Part shown: positions 31,834 to 40,291 of the stretch, in pieces
Layout of the letters: each line of letters begins with the position of its first letter
Numbering within the stretch: position 1 is the first letter of the stretch
DNA from: Acidobacteriota bacterium
GTDB lineage: Bacteria; Acidobacteriota; Terriglobia; Acidiferrales; UBA7541
Length of the DNA stretch: 64,000 bases
Reading direction: 5' to 3'
NCBI GenBank assembly: GCA_016201285.1
Contig: JACQDE010000064.1
Coordinates: forward strand, 1-64,000
Program-made: the position numbers and the translations under genes
Notes under the pieces: model-generated
Database searches by the model: none
Told to the model about the DNA's origin: nothing
The model's input: only the letters and a program-made list of their open reading frames with translations

Positions 31834-34059
31834 ATGAAAGCCCGCTCGGTTCTGCTGGTTGTTCTTGCCGTCCTTTGCTTCGCTTGGCCGTCCGCATTCG
31901 CTCAGTCCGCTGCAACGCTCTCCGGCATCCTTACCGATCCCACCGGCGCCGCCGTCACCGGCGCTGAAGTTTCCGCGCAATTGTTCGCTGCGGGCAAAAC
32001 GGCGCCCGCGCGCGCGACCACCGATTCCACCGGACGTTTCACCCTGCCTTTGCCGCCCGGCCGCTATCTCGTCCGCATCTCGGCCACATCGAATTCCTTT
32101 GCCCGCGTCGAGCGCGAACTCTCCCTTGCCGCCGGTGACGCGCTCGAATGGAGCCCGCGCCTCGAGCTCGAGCGCCTCTCCGCCACCGTGGTGGTCTCCG
32201 CGCAAGCCGAGCCGGTTGTGGTCCAATCTTCCAGCGCTTCGGTCAGCATCCTCACGCGCGCGGAGATTTCTGAGCGTCAGGCCCTCTGGCTCGCGCCGCT
32301 TCTTTCCACGCTGCCCGGCTTTAGCCTTTCCCGCCTCGGCCGCGACGGCGGCGTCACTTCCCTCTTCCTCAACGGCGGCAACTCGAACTTCACCAAGGTG
32401 CTGATGGACGGCACGCCCGTGAACGAACCCGGCGGCGGCGCCGACTTCTCCAACTTCGCGCTCGACAACGTCGAAAAAATCGAAGTCGTGCGCGGCGCGG
32501 AAAGCGCTCTCTTCGGTTCCGACGCGATGACGGGCGTCGTACAGGTCTTCTCCCGCCGTGGTTCCTCGCGCCGCCCTGCGCTCACTTTGCTGGCCGAAGG
32601 CGGCAAGTTCGCGACCGCCCGCGGCGCCGCGCAGCTCAGCGGCGCGCTTGGCCGCTTCGATTACTCCGCCGCCGCCTCGACGTTCTACACCTCCGGCCAG
32701 GAACGCAACGACATTTTCCGCAACGCTTCCCTTTCGGCCAATTTCGGCTGGCGCCTCCGCGACAACAACAGCCTGCGCCTCAGCCTCCGCAGCGCCGCCA
32801 GCGACGCCGGTGTCCCCGGGCAGACGCTTTTCACGCCCGCCAACCTCGACCAGCACAACGGCCTGAAAAACTTTTCCGCCAACCTGAGCTGGGATTTCGA
32901 TACCTCTTCCCGCTGGCGCCATCGCTTCTCCGGAACCGAATCTTATATCCGTCAGCTTTTCGCCAATCCCACAAGCGATTTCTGCGATCCGAACCCACCA
33001 TTCATTTGCGACTTTCCCTTCACCGTCCGCAACCAGTTCAACCGCGCCGGTTTTGCCGCCCAATCGAGTTACGTCTCCCCTCGCGATGGTCTCACCTTCG
33101 GCTACAACGTCGAAATCGAAAACGGATCTCTCAGTAACTTCCATGCGCGGCGCAACAACCAGGCCGGCTATCTCGAGCTTCGGGCGCAGCCCTGGCATCG
33201 CCTCAGCGTGAATCTCGGCGCCCGCGCCGAAGCCAACGCCAGCTTCGGCGCGCGCGTGATTCCCCGCGGCGGTTTCGCGCTGCTGCTCCGCGCCGGCCGT
33301 GATTTCTGGGGCGCGACGCGCCTCCGTCTCTCCGCCGGCCTCGGCATCAAGGAACCCACGCTGGTGCAATCCTTCGCCAAGGATCCCTGCTTTCCCGGCA
33401 ACCCCGATCTGCGTCCTGAGCGCTCGCGCTCCGTCATCGTCGGGCTCGATCAGGCGCTCGCCTCCGACCGTGTGCGCGTTTCCGCCGAATACTTTGACAA
33501 CCGCTTCCACGACATCGTCAGCTTCACGTTCTGTTTCCCCGGCGGGCCATGTCCCATCGCGCCGCCGCCCGGCTGCCCCTTCGGCTACGGCACGTTTTTC
33601 AACACGGACCTCGCCCGCGCCCGCGGCGCCAATCTCTCGCTCGAGACGCGTCCCGTTCGCTGGCTGCGCATCGCCGGCAGCTACAGCTTTTCTCCGACGC
33701 GCGTGCTGCAGGCGCCTAACGCTTTCGACCCCGCGCTCCAGCCCGGCAACCGGCTCTTCAAGCGGCCGGTGCATTCCGGCAGCCTGGTGCTCAACGCCGA
33801 TTTTCGTCGCATGAACTGGAATCTCGCCGGCACGTTCGTCGGCCGCCGCACCGATAGCGACTTCCTCGGCCTCGGCCTGACAAGAAACGCGGGCTATGCG
33901 AAAGTGGATGTTGCGGCGAGCTACGACGTCGGCCGCGGCATCAGCGCGTTTGGCCGCGTCGAAAATCTGTTCGACAAGAAGTATCAGGAATCGCTCGGCT
34001 ATAGGGCCTATCGCCGCGCCTACCGCTTGGGTCTGCGCTTCCACCTCGGCGGCGAGTAG
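31834..34059 (+). CDS. btuB: TonB-dependent cobalamin receptor (BtuB type)
   Basis: A 741-residue outer-membrane receptor with a signal peptide (residues 1-23, ending AFAQ). Unusually for BtuB, residues 25-105 form a carboxypeptidase-regulatory-like beta domain (ATLSGILTDPTGAAVTGAEV). The plug follows (SSSASVSILTRAEIS, LNGGNSNFTKVLMDGTPV, IEVVRGAESALFGSDAMTGV), then a beta-barrel ending VENLFDKKYQESLGYRAYRR and a terminal LRFHLGGE. It imports cobalamin across the outer membrane using TonB energy. The ligand is inferred from the riboswitch directly upstream. Confidence 0.9.
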   Translation: MKARSVLLVVLAVLCFAWPSAFAQSAATLSGILTDPTGAAVTGAEVSAQLFAAGKTAPARATTDSTGRFTLPLPPGRYLVRISATSNSFARVERELSLAAGDALEWSPRLELERLSATVVVSAQAEPVVVQSSSASVSILTRAEISERQALWLAPLLSTLPGFSLSRLGRDGGVTSLFLNGGNSNFTKVLMDGTPVNEPGGGADFSNFALDNVEKIEVVRGAESALFGSDAMTGVVQVFSRRGSSRRPALTLLAEGGKFATARGAAQLSGALGRFDYSAAASTFYTSGQERNDIFRNASLSANFGWRLRDNNSLRLSLRSAASDAGVPGQTLFTPANLDQHNGLKNFSANLSWDFDTSSRWRHRFSGTESYIRQLFANPTSDFCDPNPPFICDFPFTVRNQFNRAGFAAQSSYVSPRDGLTFGYNVEIENGSLSNFHARRNNQAGYLELRAQPWHRLSVNLGARAEANASFGARVIPRGGFALLLRAGRDFWGATRLRLSAGLGIKEPTLVQSFAKDPCFPGNPDLRPERSRSVIVGLDQALASDRVRVSAEYFDNRFHDIVSFTFCFPGGPCPIAPPPGCPFGYGTFFNTDLARARGANLSLETRPVRWLRIAGSYSFSPTRVLQAPNAFDPALQPGNRLFKRPVHSGSLVLNADFRRMNWNLAGTFVGRRTDSDFLGLGLTRNAGYAKVDVAASYDVGRGISAFGRVENLFDKKYQESLGYRAYRRAYRLGLRFHLGGE

Positions 34060-34164
34060 GTAGCACAGGCTTCTAGCCTGTGCGTCTTCAAGAAGTCCGG
34101 GGCGGGCGCAGGGGCCCGCCCCACGATTTGCGCGGAGGGCGGGGCAGCCCCCTGTGGCTGCCCC
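34060..34164. repeat. three hairpins between btuB and the next gene
   Basis: GTAG plus GCACAGGCT-TCT-AGCCTGTGC (34060-34083), GGGGCGGGC/GCCCGCCCC (from 34099) and GGGGCAGCC/GGCTGCCCC (34141-34164). The first has the same stem as 1072. Confidence 0.65.
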
Positions 34165-34169
34165 ATTAA

Positions 34170-34739
34170 ATGGTCGTCGACCCTCAACAATTTCTTGTTG
34201 CCCACCCCGCCTGCTGGATCTCCCGCCGCGCTCCCGAATTCCCCGTACACAACGTCCATGCCCTGGACATTCTCGCCCCGCCCACTCGTGTCTTCGCCGC
34301 TCTCTCCAACCTCGGCAATCTCTCTCCCGCCTGGTATTGGCGCGCGCTCTACGCCATCCGCGGCATCGCCGGAAAACTCTTCCGCTGGGATCCTGGCCTG
34401 CGATGGCACGGCCCCGAGCCGCTCGTCCCCGGCAACCACTATGCCTTCTTCCTGATCGAGCACGTCGCCGCTCCCGGCAGCGCCACGAATCCCACTGCGG
34501 AATTCCCGTACGAACTCGGCGTCAGCGTGGAAAACCATCTCACGTTGGCGCTGATGAGCTACGTCGTCGCGCCCCACGGCTGCGGCACGCGCCTCTACAA
34601 CGCCACTTGCGCGCTCTTCAAAGGCCGCACCGGCCGCGCCTACTGGCGCGTGATCCGCCCGTTCCACGACGCCCTCATTGAAGATATGCTCCAAAACCTC
34701 CGCCGCCGCGCCGAACGCCAGGGCAACTCAGTGTTATAA
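34170..34739 (+). CDS. unknown protein, possibly DUF2867/SRPBCC-like
   Basis: A 189-residue protein from ATG 34170. The core has [21 protein letters not shown], then [33 protein letters not shown], and ends [17 protein letters not shown]. The opening segment and length suggest a helix-grip (SRPBCC/DUF2867) fold that binds a hydrophobic ligand, but I cannot confirm the family. No signal peptide. Its stop codon lies inside the -10 element of gatB. Confidence 0.5.
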   Translation: MVVDPQQFLVAHPACWISRRAPEFPVHNVHALDILAPPTRVFAALSNLGNLSPAWYWRALYAIRGIAGKLFRWDPGLRWHGPEPLVPGNHYAFFLIEHVAAPGSATNPTAEFPYELGVSVENHLTLALMSYVVAPHGCGTRLYNATCALFKGRTGRAYWRVIRPFHDALIEDMLQNLRRRAERQGNSVL

Positions 34740-34740
34740 T
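34732..34740 (+). promoter_or_regulatory. extended -10 element of gatB
   Basis: TGTTATAAT is a consensus extended -10, ending 12 bases before the gatB ATG at 34753. The predicted leader is about 6 bases. Confidence 0.6.
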
Positions 34741-34752
34741 TTGCGCTTCATC

Positions 34753-36234
34753 ATGGCTGGGACCACTCAACAGGCTGGCGGCATGTCCCCCGGCATTCTC
34801 GCGCGCTACGAGCCCGTCATCGGTCTCGAAGTCCACCTGCAACTGAGGACCGGGACGAAACTCTTCTGCGCCTGTTCCACGCGCTTTGGTGACCCACCCA
34901 ACAAGAACACCTGTCCGGTCTGCCTCGGCCTGCCCGGCGCGCTGCCTGTGCTGAACCGCGGCGCGCTCGATCTCGCCATCCGTGCTGCGCTCGCGTTGCA
35001 CGCCACCGTCCACGAGCGCTCCCGTTTCGCCCGCAAGAACTATTTCTACCCCGACCTGCCGAAGGGCTATCAGATCTCGATGTACGAGATGCCGCTGGCC
35101 ACCGCCGGCTGGCTGGAAATTCCGCTCGATGGCGCCACAAAGCGCATCGGCATCACGCGGCTGCACATGGAAGACGACGCCGCGAAAAATCTCCACGAGG
35201 GGTTTCCCGATTCCGACCGCAACTCCTACATTGATTACAACCGCTGCGGCGTCCCCCTGGTCGAAATCGTCTCCGAGCCGGACATTCGTTCCCCCGAAGA
35301 GGCCTACGCGTACCTCACCACGCTCAAGCAGGTGCTGGAATACACCGGCGTCAGTGACTGCAACATGGAGGAAGGTTCCCTCCGCTGCGACGCCAATGTC
35401 AGCGTCCGCCGCCGCGGCGAGGACAAATTCGGCACCAAAGCCGAAGTGAAAAACCTTAACTCCTTCCGCTACCTCCAGCACGCGCTCGAATACGAAATCG
35501 AGCGCCAGATCGGCGTGCTGGAATCCAGCGGCCGCGTCGAGCAGGAGACCCGCCTCTGGAGCGTCGCCGCCGGACGCACCGAGCCGATGCGCTCGAAGGA
35601 ATTCGCGCACGACTATCGTTACTTCCCTGAGCCCGATCTGCTTCCCGTCCACGTGAGTGAAGCGTTGAAGGCGGAGATCTTGTCGAAGATGCCGGAACTG
35701 CCGGACGCGAAGCGCGCCCGCTTCCTCCGCGAATTCCAGATCACTCCTTACGACGCCGGCGTGCTCACCACCACCCGCGCCCTTGCTGATTATTTCGAAG
35801 CCGCGGTGAACGCCGGCGCGCCGCCCAAATCCGCCGCTAACTGGATCCAGACCGAGTTGCTCCGCCGCCTCAACGACGCCGGGAAGGAAATCGCTGAAAG
35901 TCCCATCGCGCCCGCGGCGCTCGCGGAACTGCTCAGGATCATCGAGCGCGGCCAGATCACCGGCGCCAGCGGTAAGAAAGTCTTTGCGAAGATGTTTGAA
36001 ACAGGCGATCCGGCCTCGAAGATCGTGGCGGCAGAAAGCATCGGCCAAATCAGCGAGGCCGAGATTGAACGCGCCTGCCGCGAGGTGGTCGAAAAGAATC
36101 CCGACAATGTCGCCAAGTACAAGGCCGGCAACGACGGCGTCTTTAAGTTTTTTGTCGGTCAGGTGATGCGCGCCACGCGCGGCCAGGCCAGCCCGCAGCT
36201 CGTGAACGGCACACTGAAACGCCTGCTCTCCTGA
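34753..36234 (+). CDS. gatB: Asp-tRNA(Asn)/Glu-tRNA(Gln) amidotransferase subunit B
   Basis: A 493-residue protein from ATG 34753, which fits the extended -10 just upstream. The catalytic cradle shows [57 protein letters not shown] and [18 protein letters not shown]. The C-terminal YqeY-like tail ends [19 protein letters not shown]. With GatA and GatC it amidates mischarged Glu-tRNA-Gln or Asp-tRNA-Asn. gatA and gatC are not in the window. Confidence 0.95.
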   Translation: MAGTTQQAGGMSPGILARYEPVIGLEVHLQLRTGTKLFCACSTRFGDPPNKNTCPVCLGLPGALPVLNRGALDLAIRAALALHATVHERSRFARKNYFYPDLPKGYQISMYEMPLATAGWLEIPLDGATKRIGITRLHMEDDAAKNLHEGFPDSDRNSYIDYNRCGVPLVEIVSEPDIRSPEEAYAYLTTLKQVLEYTGVSDCNMEEGSLRCDANVSVRRRGEDKFGTKAEVKNLNSFRYLQHALEYEIERQIGVLESSGRVEQETRLWSVAAGRTEPMRSKEFAHDYRYFPEPDLLPVHVSEALKAEILSKMPELPDAKRARFLREFQITPYDAGVLTTTRALADYFEAAVNAGAPPKSAANWIQTELLRRLNDAGKEIAESPIAPAALAELLRIIERGQITGASGKKVFAKMFETGDPASKIVAAESIGQISEAEIERACREVVEKNPDNVAKYKAGNDGVFKFFVGQVMRATRGQASPQLVNGTLKRLLS

Positions 36235-36385
36235 AAGCGATGGCGTCTCCTTCCCGATTTGGGACGGTGGAATTAAGATCTTCCATTATTAAAGAAATTG
36301 GCCCTTTTCTTGAATAGCGATTTTCATGTTAAAAAGGTCTTTCACAACTCGCGATGGCATTTGAACTACATATCCGGAGAACCGC
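36235..36385 (+). promoter_or_regulatory. AT-rich leader of the selenoprotein gene
   Basis: A 151-base gap clearly richer in A and T than its surroundings (for example GGAATTAAGATC and CATTATTAAAGAAATTGG). I cannot fix a promoter with confidence. CGGAGA 7 bases before ATG 36386 is a good ribosome-binding site. Confidence 0.4.
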
Positions 36386-36862
36386 ATGTCCGTTCTAAAA
36401 GAGGGAGAGAAGGCTCCTGACTTCCGCTTGCCCGCCGACGACGGCACGGAGATCTCATTTGGAGATTTCCGCGGCAGCTACGTCCTGCTCTACTTCTTCC
36501 CCAAGGCGCTCACGCCCGGCTGAACGCACGAAGCGTCCGAGTTTCGTGACGCCAAAGCAAAGTTCGACAAACTCAGCGTTGTCGTGCTCGGCTGCTCCGC
36601 CGATTCGCCCGAGACGATGGCCAAGTTCCGCTCCAAGCATAAGCTGAACTTCCCGCTCCTCAGCGACTCCGATTTCCACGTCATCGAGGCCTACGGCGCC
36701 CGCCGCATGAAAAGTTTCTTGGGAAAGAATTTCCTGGGGATTGTCCGAAGCTCAACTCTGATCGGCCCGGACGGAAAGGTGAAGAAAGTCTGGGAGAAGG
36801 CCCCTTCGAAGGGCCACGCCGCCGAAGTCCTCGACTTCCTCAAATCCCTCGCTGGCAAATGA
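36386..36862 (+). CDS. bcp: Bcp/PrxQ-type peroxiredoxin with selenocysteine at the catalytic position
   Basis: A 158-residue thioredoxin-fold peroxidase when TGA 36521-36523 is read as selenocysteine 46. Both sides match Bcp without a break: [19 protein letters not shown], then [23 protein letters not shown], then [18 protein letters not shown] and [16 protein letters not shown]. The Prx motif P-x3-T-x2-C becomes P39, T43, U46, and Arg121 is the third active-site residue. The usual Bcp resolving Cys at +5 is Ser51; Cys70 is the only cysteine. A SECIS-like hairpin follows the TGA, and selB is in this window. It should reduce hydroperoxides in the cytoplasm. A nonsense mutation in an ordinary bcp is the alternative but would need to hit exactly this codon. 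Confidence 0.9.
36533..36552 (+). promoter_or_regulatory. bacterial SECIS-like element
   Basis: GCGTC-CGA-GTT-TCG-T-GACGC: a 5-bp lower stem, a single bulged U, a 3-bp upper stem and a GUU loop starting with G. The loop begins 18 bases after the TGA. This fits the known bacterial SECIS pattern: a hairpin soon after UGA, G at the start of the loop, and often a bulged U. Confidence 0.7.
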
Positions 36863-36923
36863 TCTTCCGCAGGGGCGTCCCGATCCCGCGCTTCAGGACC
36901 GACGCCCCGCGCGGAGTTCTCGC

Positions 36924-37496
36924 CTACTGTACTGTGAGCGCGGTCTTCAGCCTGAAAGAGACCTTCGACTCCGCGCGGATTTCCACTTCCGTTTTCCCCG
37001 TCATGGCCGCGCCCGCCGTGCCTGCGCCCGCTCCGACGACCGCGCCGATCGCCGCGCCCTTGCCGCCACCCGCGATCGCACCGATCACCGCACCGGCGGC
37101 CGCGCCGCCGCCAGCGCCCACTGCAGTCCGTTTGCCGCGCGCGGCTCCCGTTGCCCCAAACCACGAAGCCGTCGTCGTGTACGTCTTCCCCTTCACTTCC
37201 ACCGACACCAGTTTCAGCGACAGCTTGGCCTGACCCTTCAGCTTCCCGGCTGATTCCACGCTGGCCACCGCGAGGTTGGCCTTCGCTCCCTTGGGGATGA
37301 CCACTTTCCCGTTTACAGTGATGTTTTCCGCCACGCTCCCCGCCACCCTCTGACCCTCTTGCGCGTCCTTCGAGCTCACCGTCTGGTCCACGGTCACCGA
37401 GATGGCCGTGCCGGCGGGCAGCGTTCCCTGCGCCTGCACCGACGCCGCTGCACACAGCAACACCGCCGCGAATACCGCAATCCACGTTCTCCTCAT
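36924..37496 (-). CDS. exported glycine-zipper protein of unknown function
   Basis: A 190-residue protein with a signal peptide (residues 1-22, ending SVQAQ). The first half of the mature protein is a beta-rich domain ([31 protein letters not shown]) seen in proteins that set properties of cell-surface components. Residues 120-160 are a Gly/Ala zipper ([20 protein letters not shown]) able to insert into membranes. The end (VRA-like [15 protein letters not shown]) returns to beta. Function is not known. Convergent with the selenoprotein gene. Confidence 0.65.
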   Translation of the reverse strand: MRRTWIAVFAAVLLCAAASVQAQGTLPAGTAISVTVDQTVSSKDAQEGQRVAGSVAENITVNGKVVIPKGAKANLAVASVESAGKLKGQAKLSLKLVSVEVKGKTYTTTASWFGATGAARGKRTAVGAGGGAAAGAVIGAIAGGGKGAAIGAVVGAGAGTAGAAMTGKTEVEIRAESKVSFRLKTALTVQ

Positions 37497-37569
37497 GCTT
37501 CACCTCCGCCTGAAGTTAGGCTGGCCGTCTAAGTTTAGCAGAACTGCGGGCGCCGGAGTTCTCTCCCGT

Positions 37570-38442
37570 TCACAGGGCGACGAGAAACGCGCCGTCCTGC
37601 TCCTCGATCAGCATATTGTCAATCAGCCGCGTCTGGCCCACGAACACGGCCAGCACAGCCAGGCAGGCGCGCCGCAGCCGCGTCACCGGCTCGAACGTGT
37701 CCCCGTCCACAATGTCCGCGTAGTCCACCGCGGCAAGTGTCTCCGCGTCCAGCACGCCACGCATCACAGCGACCAGCCGCGCGCCATCGCGCTCCCCGGT
37801 GGTGATTTCCTTTCTTGCCTCGTCGAGCGCGCGATAGAGCACCGTGGCCACCCGCCGCTCCTCGGGCCCCAGATACGCATTCCGCGACGACATTGCCAGC
37901 CCGTCCGCCTCCCGCGCTGTCGGGCAGACCACCACTTGCGTGTCCAGGTTCAGGTCCGCCGCCATCTGCCGGATGATCCGCGCTTGCTGCGCGTCCTTCC
38001 GCCCGAAGAAGGCGTACTGCGCTTGCACAATCTCAAACAGCTTCAACACCACCGTGGCCACGCCGCGAAAATGGCCCGGCCGCGATCGCCCTTCCAGCCG
38101 AGTGCTCAGCCCTTCCACGGTGACGTACGTGCGGAAGCCGTCCGGGTACATTTCCTTCGCCGTCGGCGCGAACAGATAATCCACGCGCAGCTCTTCGAGC
38201 GCCGCGCGGTCCGCATCCATCTGCTGCGGATATTTGTGGAGATCCTCGTTCGGACCGAATTGCGTGGGGTTGACAAAGATGGACGCGATCACCGGCGAGC
38301 ACTGTTGCTGCGCCGCGCGCACCAGCGAGCGGTGCCCCTCGTGCAGCGCGCCCATCGTCGGCACAAGCCCCACCACCCGCCCGTCGGCACGCGCCTGCCG
38401 CGCCACCTGCTTCATCCACTCCAGCGTATAGATGGTTTCCAT
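37570..38442 (-). CDS. panC: pantothenate synthetase
   Basis: A 290-residue enzyme. The HIGH-type motif is PTMGALHEGHRSLVRAA (about 28-44), followed by SIFVNPTQFGPNEDLHKYP, GRSRPGHFRGVATVVLKLF, YAFFGRKDAQQARII and SSRNAYLGPEERR. It joins pantoate and beta-alanine using ATP, the last step of pantothenate synthesis. The start at ATG 38442 is 9 bases after the dinB stop, so panB-dinB-panC is one transcript. Confidence 0.95.
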   Translation of the reverse strand: METIYTLEWMKQVARQARADGRVVGLVPTMGALHEGHRSLVRAAQQQCSPVIASIFVNPTQFGPNEDLHKYPQQMDADRAALEELRVDYLFAPTAKEMYPDGFRTYVTVEGLSTRLEGRSRPGHFRGVATVVLKLFEIVQAQYAFFGRKDAQQARIIRQMAADLNLDTQVVVCPTAREADGLAMSSRNAYLGPEERRVATVLYRALDEARKEITTGERDGARLVAVMRGVLDAETLAAVDYADIVDGDTFEPVTRLRRACLAVLAVFVGQTRLIDNMLIEEQDGAFLVAL

Positions 38443-38451
38443 GCGGCCGGG

Positions 38452-38961
38452 TCATGCCGTCGCGGCGGCGCCCCGCTCGCGATAGAAGAGGCTCAGGTCC
38501 GTGGACACGGATTTTGCGCCCAACTGCCGAAGCAGCGTTGTCGCCTGTCCGCGGTGGTACGTGCCGTGATTGACGAGGTGCTGCAGCATCTGCCACAAGG
38601 GGCAGGCAAAAGTTCCGGCCGTCAGCGTCTTGTATTCGCTGACCGACACCAACCGTTCCGCAGTCAGACCCCGCACAAAGGCCAATAGGTCCGCTTCAAC
38701 TTCCTCCCAGCGCTTTCTCAGGCTTGGCAGGTCAGGGAAGTCCTCTGCCGCTGGCAAGCCGGTGGGCGTGCGCCCCTGCCAGCGCTCCAGCCAGATCCAC
38801 TGTCCCCCCATGATGTGCGCCAGCGTGTCTCGCACCGACGGAAAGCTCGAGCCCAGGTCGCGGGTGAATTGCTCTGGTGTCAGCGCACTCGCTGCGTCAA
38901 GAACCCGCCGGTTGGCCCACGCGTCGTACTCGTAGAGCAGTTGGATCTCATCCTTTGTCAT
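38452..38961 (-). CDS. DinB family protein
   Basis: A 169-residue four-helix bundle protein from ATG 38961, preceded by GGGGGAG; the frame extends upstream into panB but without family sequence. The three-histidine metal site of DinB/YfiT proteins is visible: DTLAHIMGGQWIWLERW (His near 50) and LVNHGTYHRGQATTLL (two His near 130). The N-terminal YEYDAWANRRVLDA is also characteristic. Members are often metal-dependent thiol transferases or damage-induced proteins; the substrate here is unknown. Its place between panB and panC is unusual. Confidence 0.85.
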   Translation of the reverse strand: MTKDEIQLLYEYDAWANRRVLDAASALTPEQFTRDLGSSFPSVRDTLAHIMGGQWIWLERWQGRTPTGLPAAEDFPDLPSLRKRWEEVEADLLAFVRGLTAERLVSVSEYKTLTAGTFACPLWQMLQHLVNHGTYHRGQATTLLRQLGAKSVSTDLSLFYRERGAAATA

Positions 38962-38990
38962 GCTCCCCCCATTTTTCGCAGCCGTTGGGT

Positions 38991-39890
38991 TCAGGCCCGT
39001 TTCTTCACGGGCACTCCGCGGATCCCCGCCGGCGCGTGGTAGCACTCCGCATCCAATGGGTACCGCCCCTCGCGCACGTCCGCGCAGAACTCGTGCACCG
39101 CTCGCGTGATCGTCTCGCCGAGGTTCGCGTACTGCCGCACAAACTTCGCCGACGGCTCAAAACTTAGTCCCACCATGTCGTGGAACACCAGCACCTGCCC
39201 GTCGCATTCCGGCCCGGCGCCGATGCCGATGGTCGGGATGCGCAGCTCTTCGGTGATGCGGGCGGCCAGTTCCCGCGGAATCGCTTCCAACACGATCGCA
39301 AACGCGCCCGCCGCCTCCACTGCCTGCGCGTCGCGCAGCACTTGTTCGGCGGCGTCGCACGTTTTTCCTTGCACCCGATAGCCACCCAGCGCGTGCAGCG
39401 ATTGCGGTGTCAGCCCGACGTGCCCCATTACCGGGATTTCCGCCTCCACCAGCCTCGCGATCAGTTCCAGCCGCCGCTCGCCACCTTCGATCTTCACGGC
39501 TTCGGCGCCGGCTTCCTTCACGAAGCGGATCGCGTTTCGTACGGACTCTTCAGCAGACGCGTGAAAGCTGCCATAGGGCATGTCCGCCACCACCAGCGCG
39601 CGCTTCACCCCGCGCCGCACCGCCCGCGTGTGGTGCAGCATCTCCTCCATCGTCACCGGTAGCGTGCTCTCGTAGCCGAGCACAACCATCCCCAGCGAAT
39701 CTCCCACCAGCAGGATGTCCACGCCGGCCTCGTCCAGCAGGCGCGCGGTCGGATAGTCGTATGCCGTCAGGCACGTAATTCTCTTGTTGGCTTGGGTTTC
39801 TAAAGTGGAAGGTGCAGCCTTGCGGCTTAGGATGTCGGGCACGGTAATTTTCCCGTTGCCCGCATCCCGAGACTTCGGGACGCTGCTCAT
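38991..39890 (-). CDS. panB: 3-methyl-2-oxobutanoate hydroxymethyltransferase
   Basis: A 299-residue enzyme. GGAGG 4 bases before ATG 39890 fixes the start. Family motifs are ITCLTAYDYPTARLLDEAGVD, LLVGDSLGMVVLGYESTLPV, ADMPYGSFHAS, AEAVKIEGG, VMGHVGLTPQSLHALGG and IGIGAGPECDGQVLVFHDMVG. It adds a hydroxymethyl group from methylene-THF to ketoisovalerate, the first step toward pantothenate. Residues 4-9 (VPKSRD) are encoded by a TCCCGA-GACT-TCGGGA palindrome. First gene of panB-dinB-panC. Confidence 0.95.
   Translation of the reverse strand: MSSVPKSRDAGNGKITVPDILSRKAAPSTLETQANKRITCLTAYDYPTARLLDEAGVDILLVGDSLGMVVLGYESTLPVTMEEMLHHTRAVRRGVKRALVVADMPYGSFHASAEESVRNAIRFVKEAGAEAVKIEGGERRLELIARLVEAEIPVMGHVGLTPQSLHALGGYRVQGKTCDAAEQVLRDAQAVEAAGAFAIVLEAIPRELAARITEELRIPTIGIGAGPECDGQVLVFHDMVGLSFEPSAKFVRQYANLGETITRAVHEFCADVREGRYPLDAECYHAPAGIRGVPVKKRA
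39865..39880. repeat. palindrome inside the panB start
   Basis: TCCCGA-GACT-TCGGGA in the non-conserved N-terminus of PanB. Same family as 1457 and 21493. Confidence 0.6.
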
Positions 39891-40015
39891 GTTTCCTCCG
39901 GTGCCGTTCCCGGGCGGCCGGGATACAGCCCATCAGCTAGAGCCTAGCAAATTGCCGCCGCCTTGGCCAGCGCTGGTTTCCCGGCAGGCACTGTGGTGAA
40001 ATGGAAGGAAACCAT

Positions 40016-40285
40016 ATGGTTACCGCCGTCATTCTCGTCGTTGTCCTCGCCGTTGTGGCGCTCATTGTCGGCTTCACCACCGGCAAGGACCGCTACGCGG
40101 AAATGACGGAAGAAGAATTTGAGGCAGAAGCGAAGCGCTCCTCGCTGCTCGGCGCCGCCGTCATGGGACTTCAGAAAGTCCTGGAGCCCAAGCGCGTCGA
40201 GTACATTTTGCAGCGAGACAATCGCGTCGAAGGCGACTCGGCCGAAGCCGGCGACCGCCCGCCCGACAAGCCTCCTGCCCCCTGA
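40016..40285 (+). CDS. small membrane protein of unknown function
   Basis: An 89-residue protein from ATG 40016, with AAGGAA 6 bases upstream (an earlier in-frame start at 40001 lacks one). One N-terminal membrane helix (VTAVILVVVLAVVALIVGFTTG) is followed by a cytoplasmic-type charged region (RYAEMTEEEFEAEAKRSS) and a Pro-rich end. The layout recalls small envelope proteins with an acidic amphipathic helix. Family not recognised. Confidence 0.55.
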   Translation: MVTAVILVVVLAVVALIVGFTTGKDRYAEMTEEEFEAEAKRSSLLGAAVMGLQKVLEPKRVEYILQRDNRVEGDSAEAGDRPPDKPPAP

Positions 40286-40291
40286 CCCGCC

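Noticed and set aside
34099-34164. Terminator of btuB
   Set aside because: The stems are strong, but none is followed by a T-run on the plus strand; they fit the intergenic hairpin family better.
36521-36523. The TGA in bcp as a pseudogene mutation or sequencing error
   Set aside because: The change falls exactly on the catalytic codon, the frame is intact on both sides, a SECIS-like hairpin follows and selB is present, so recoding is the better explanation.
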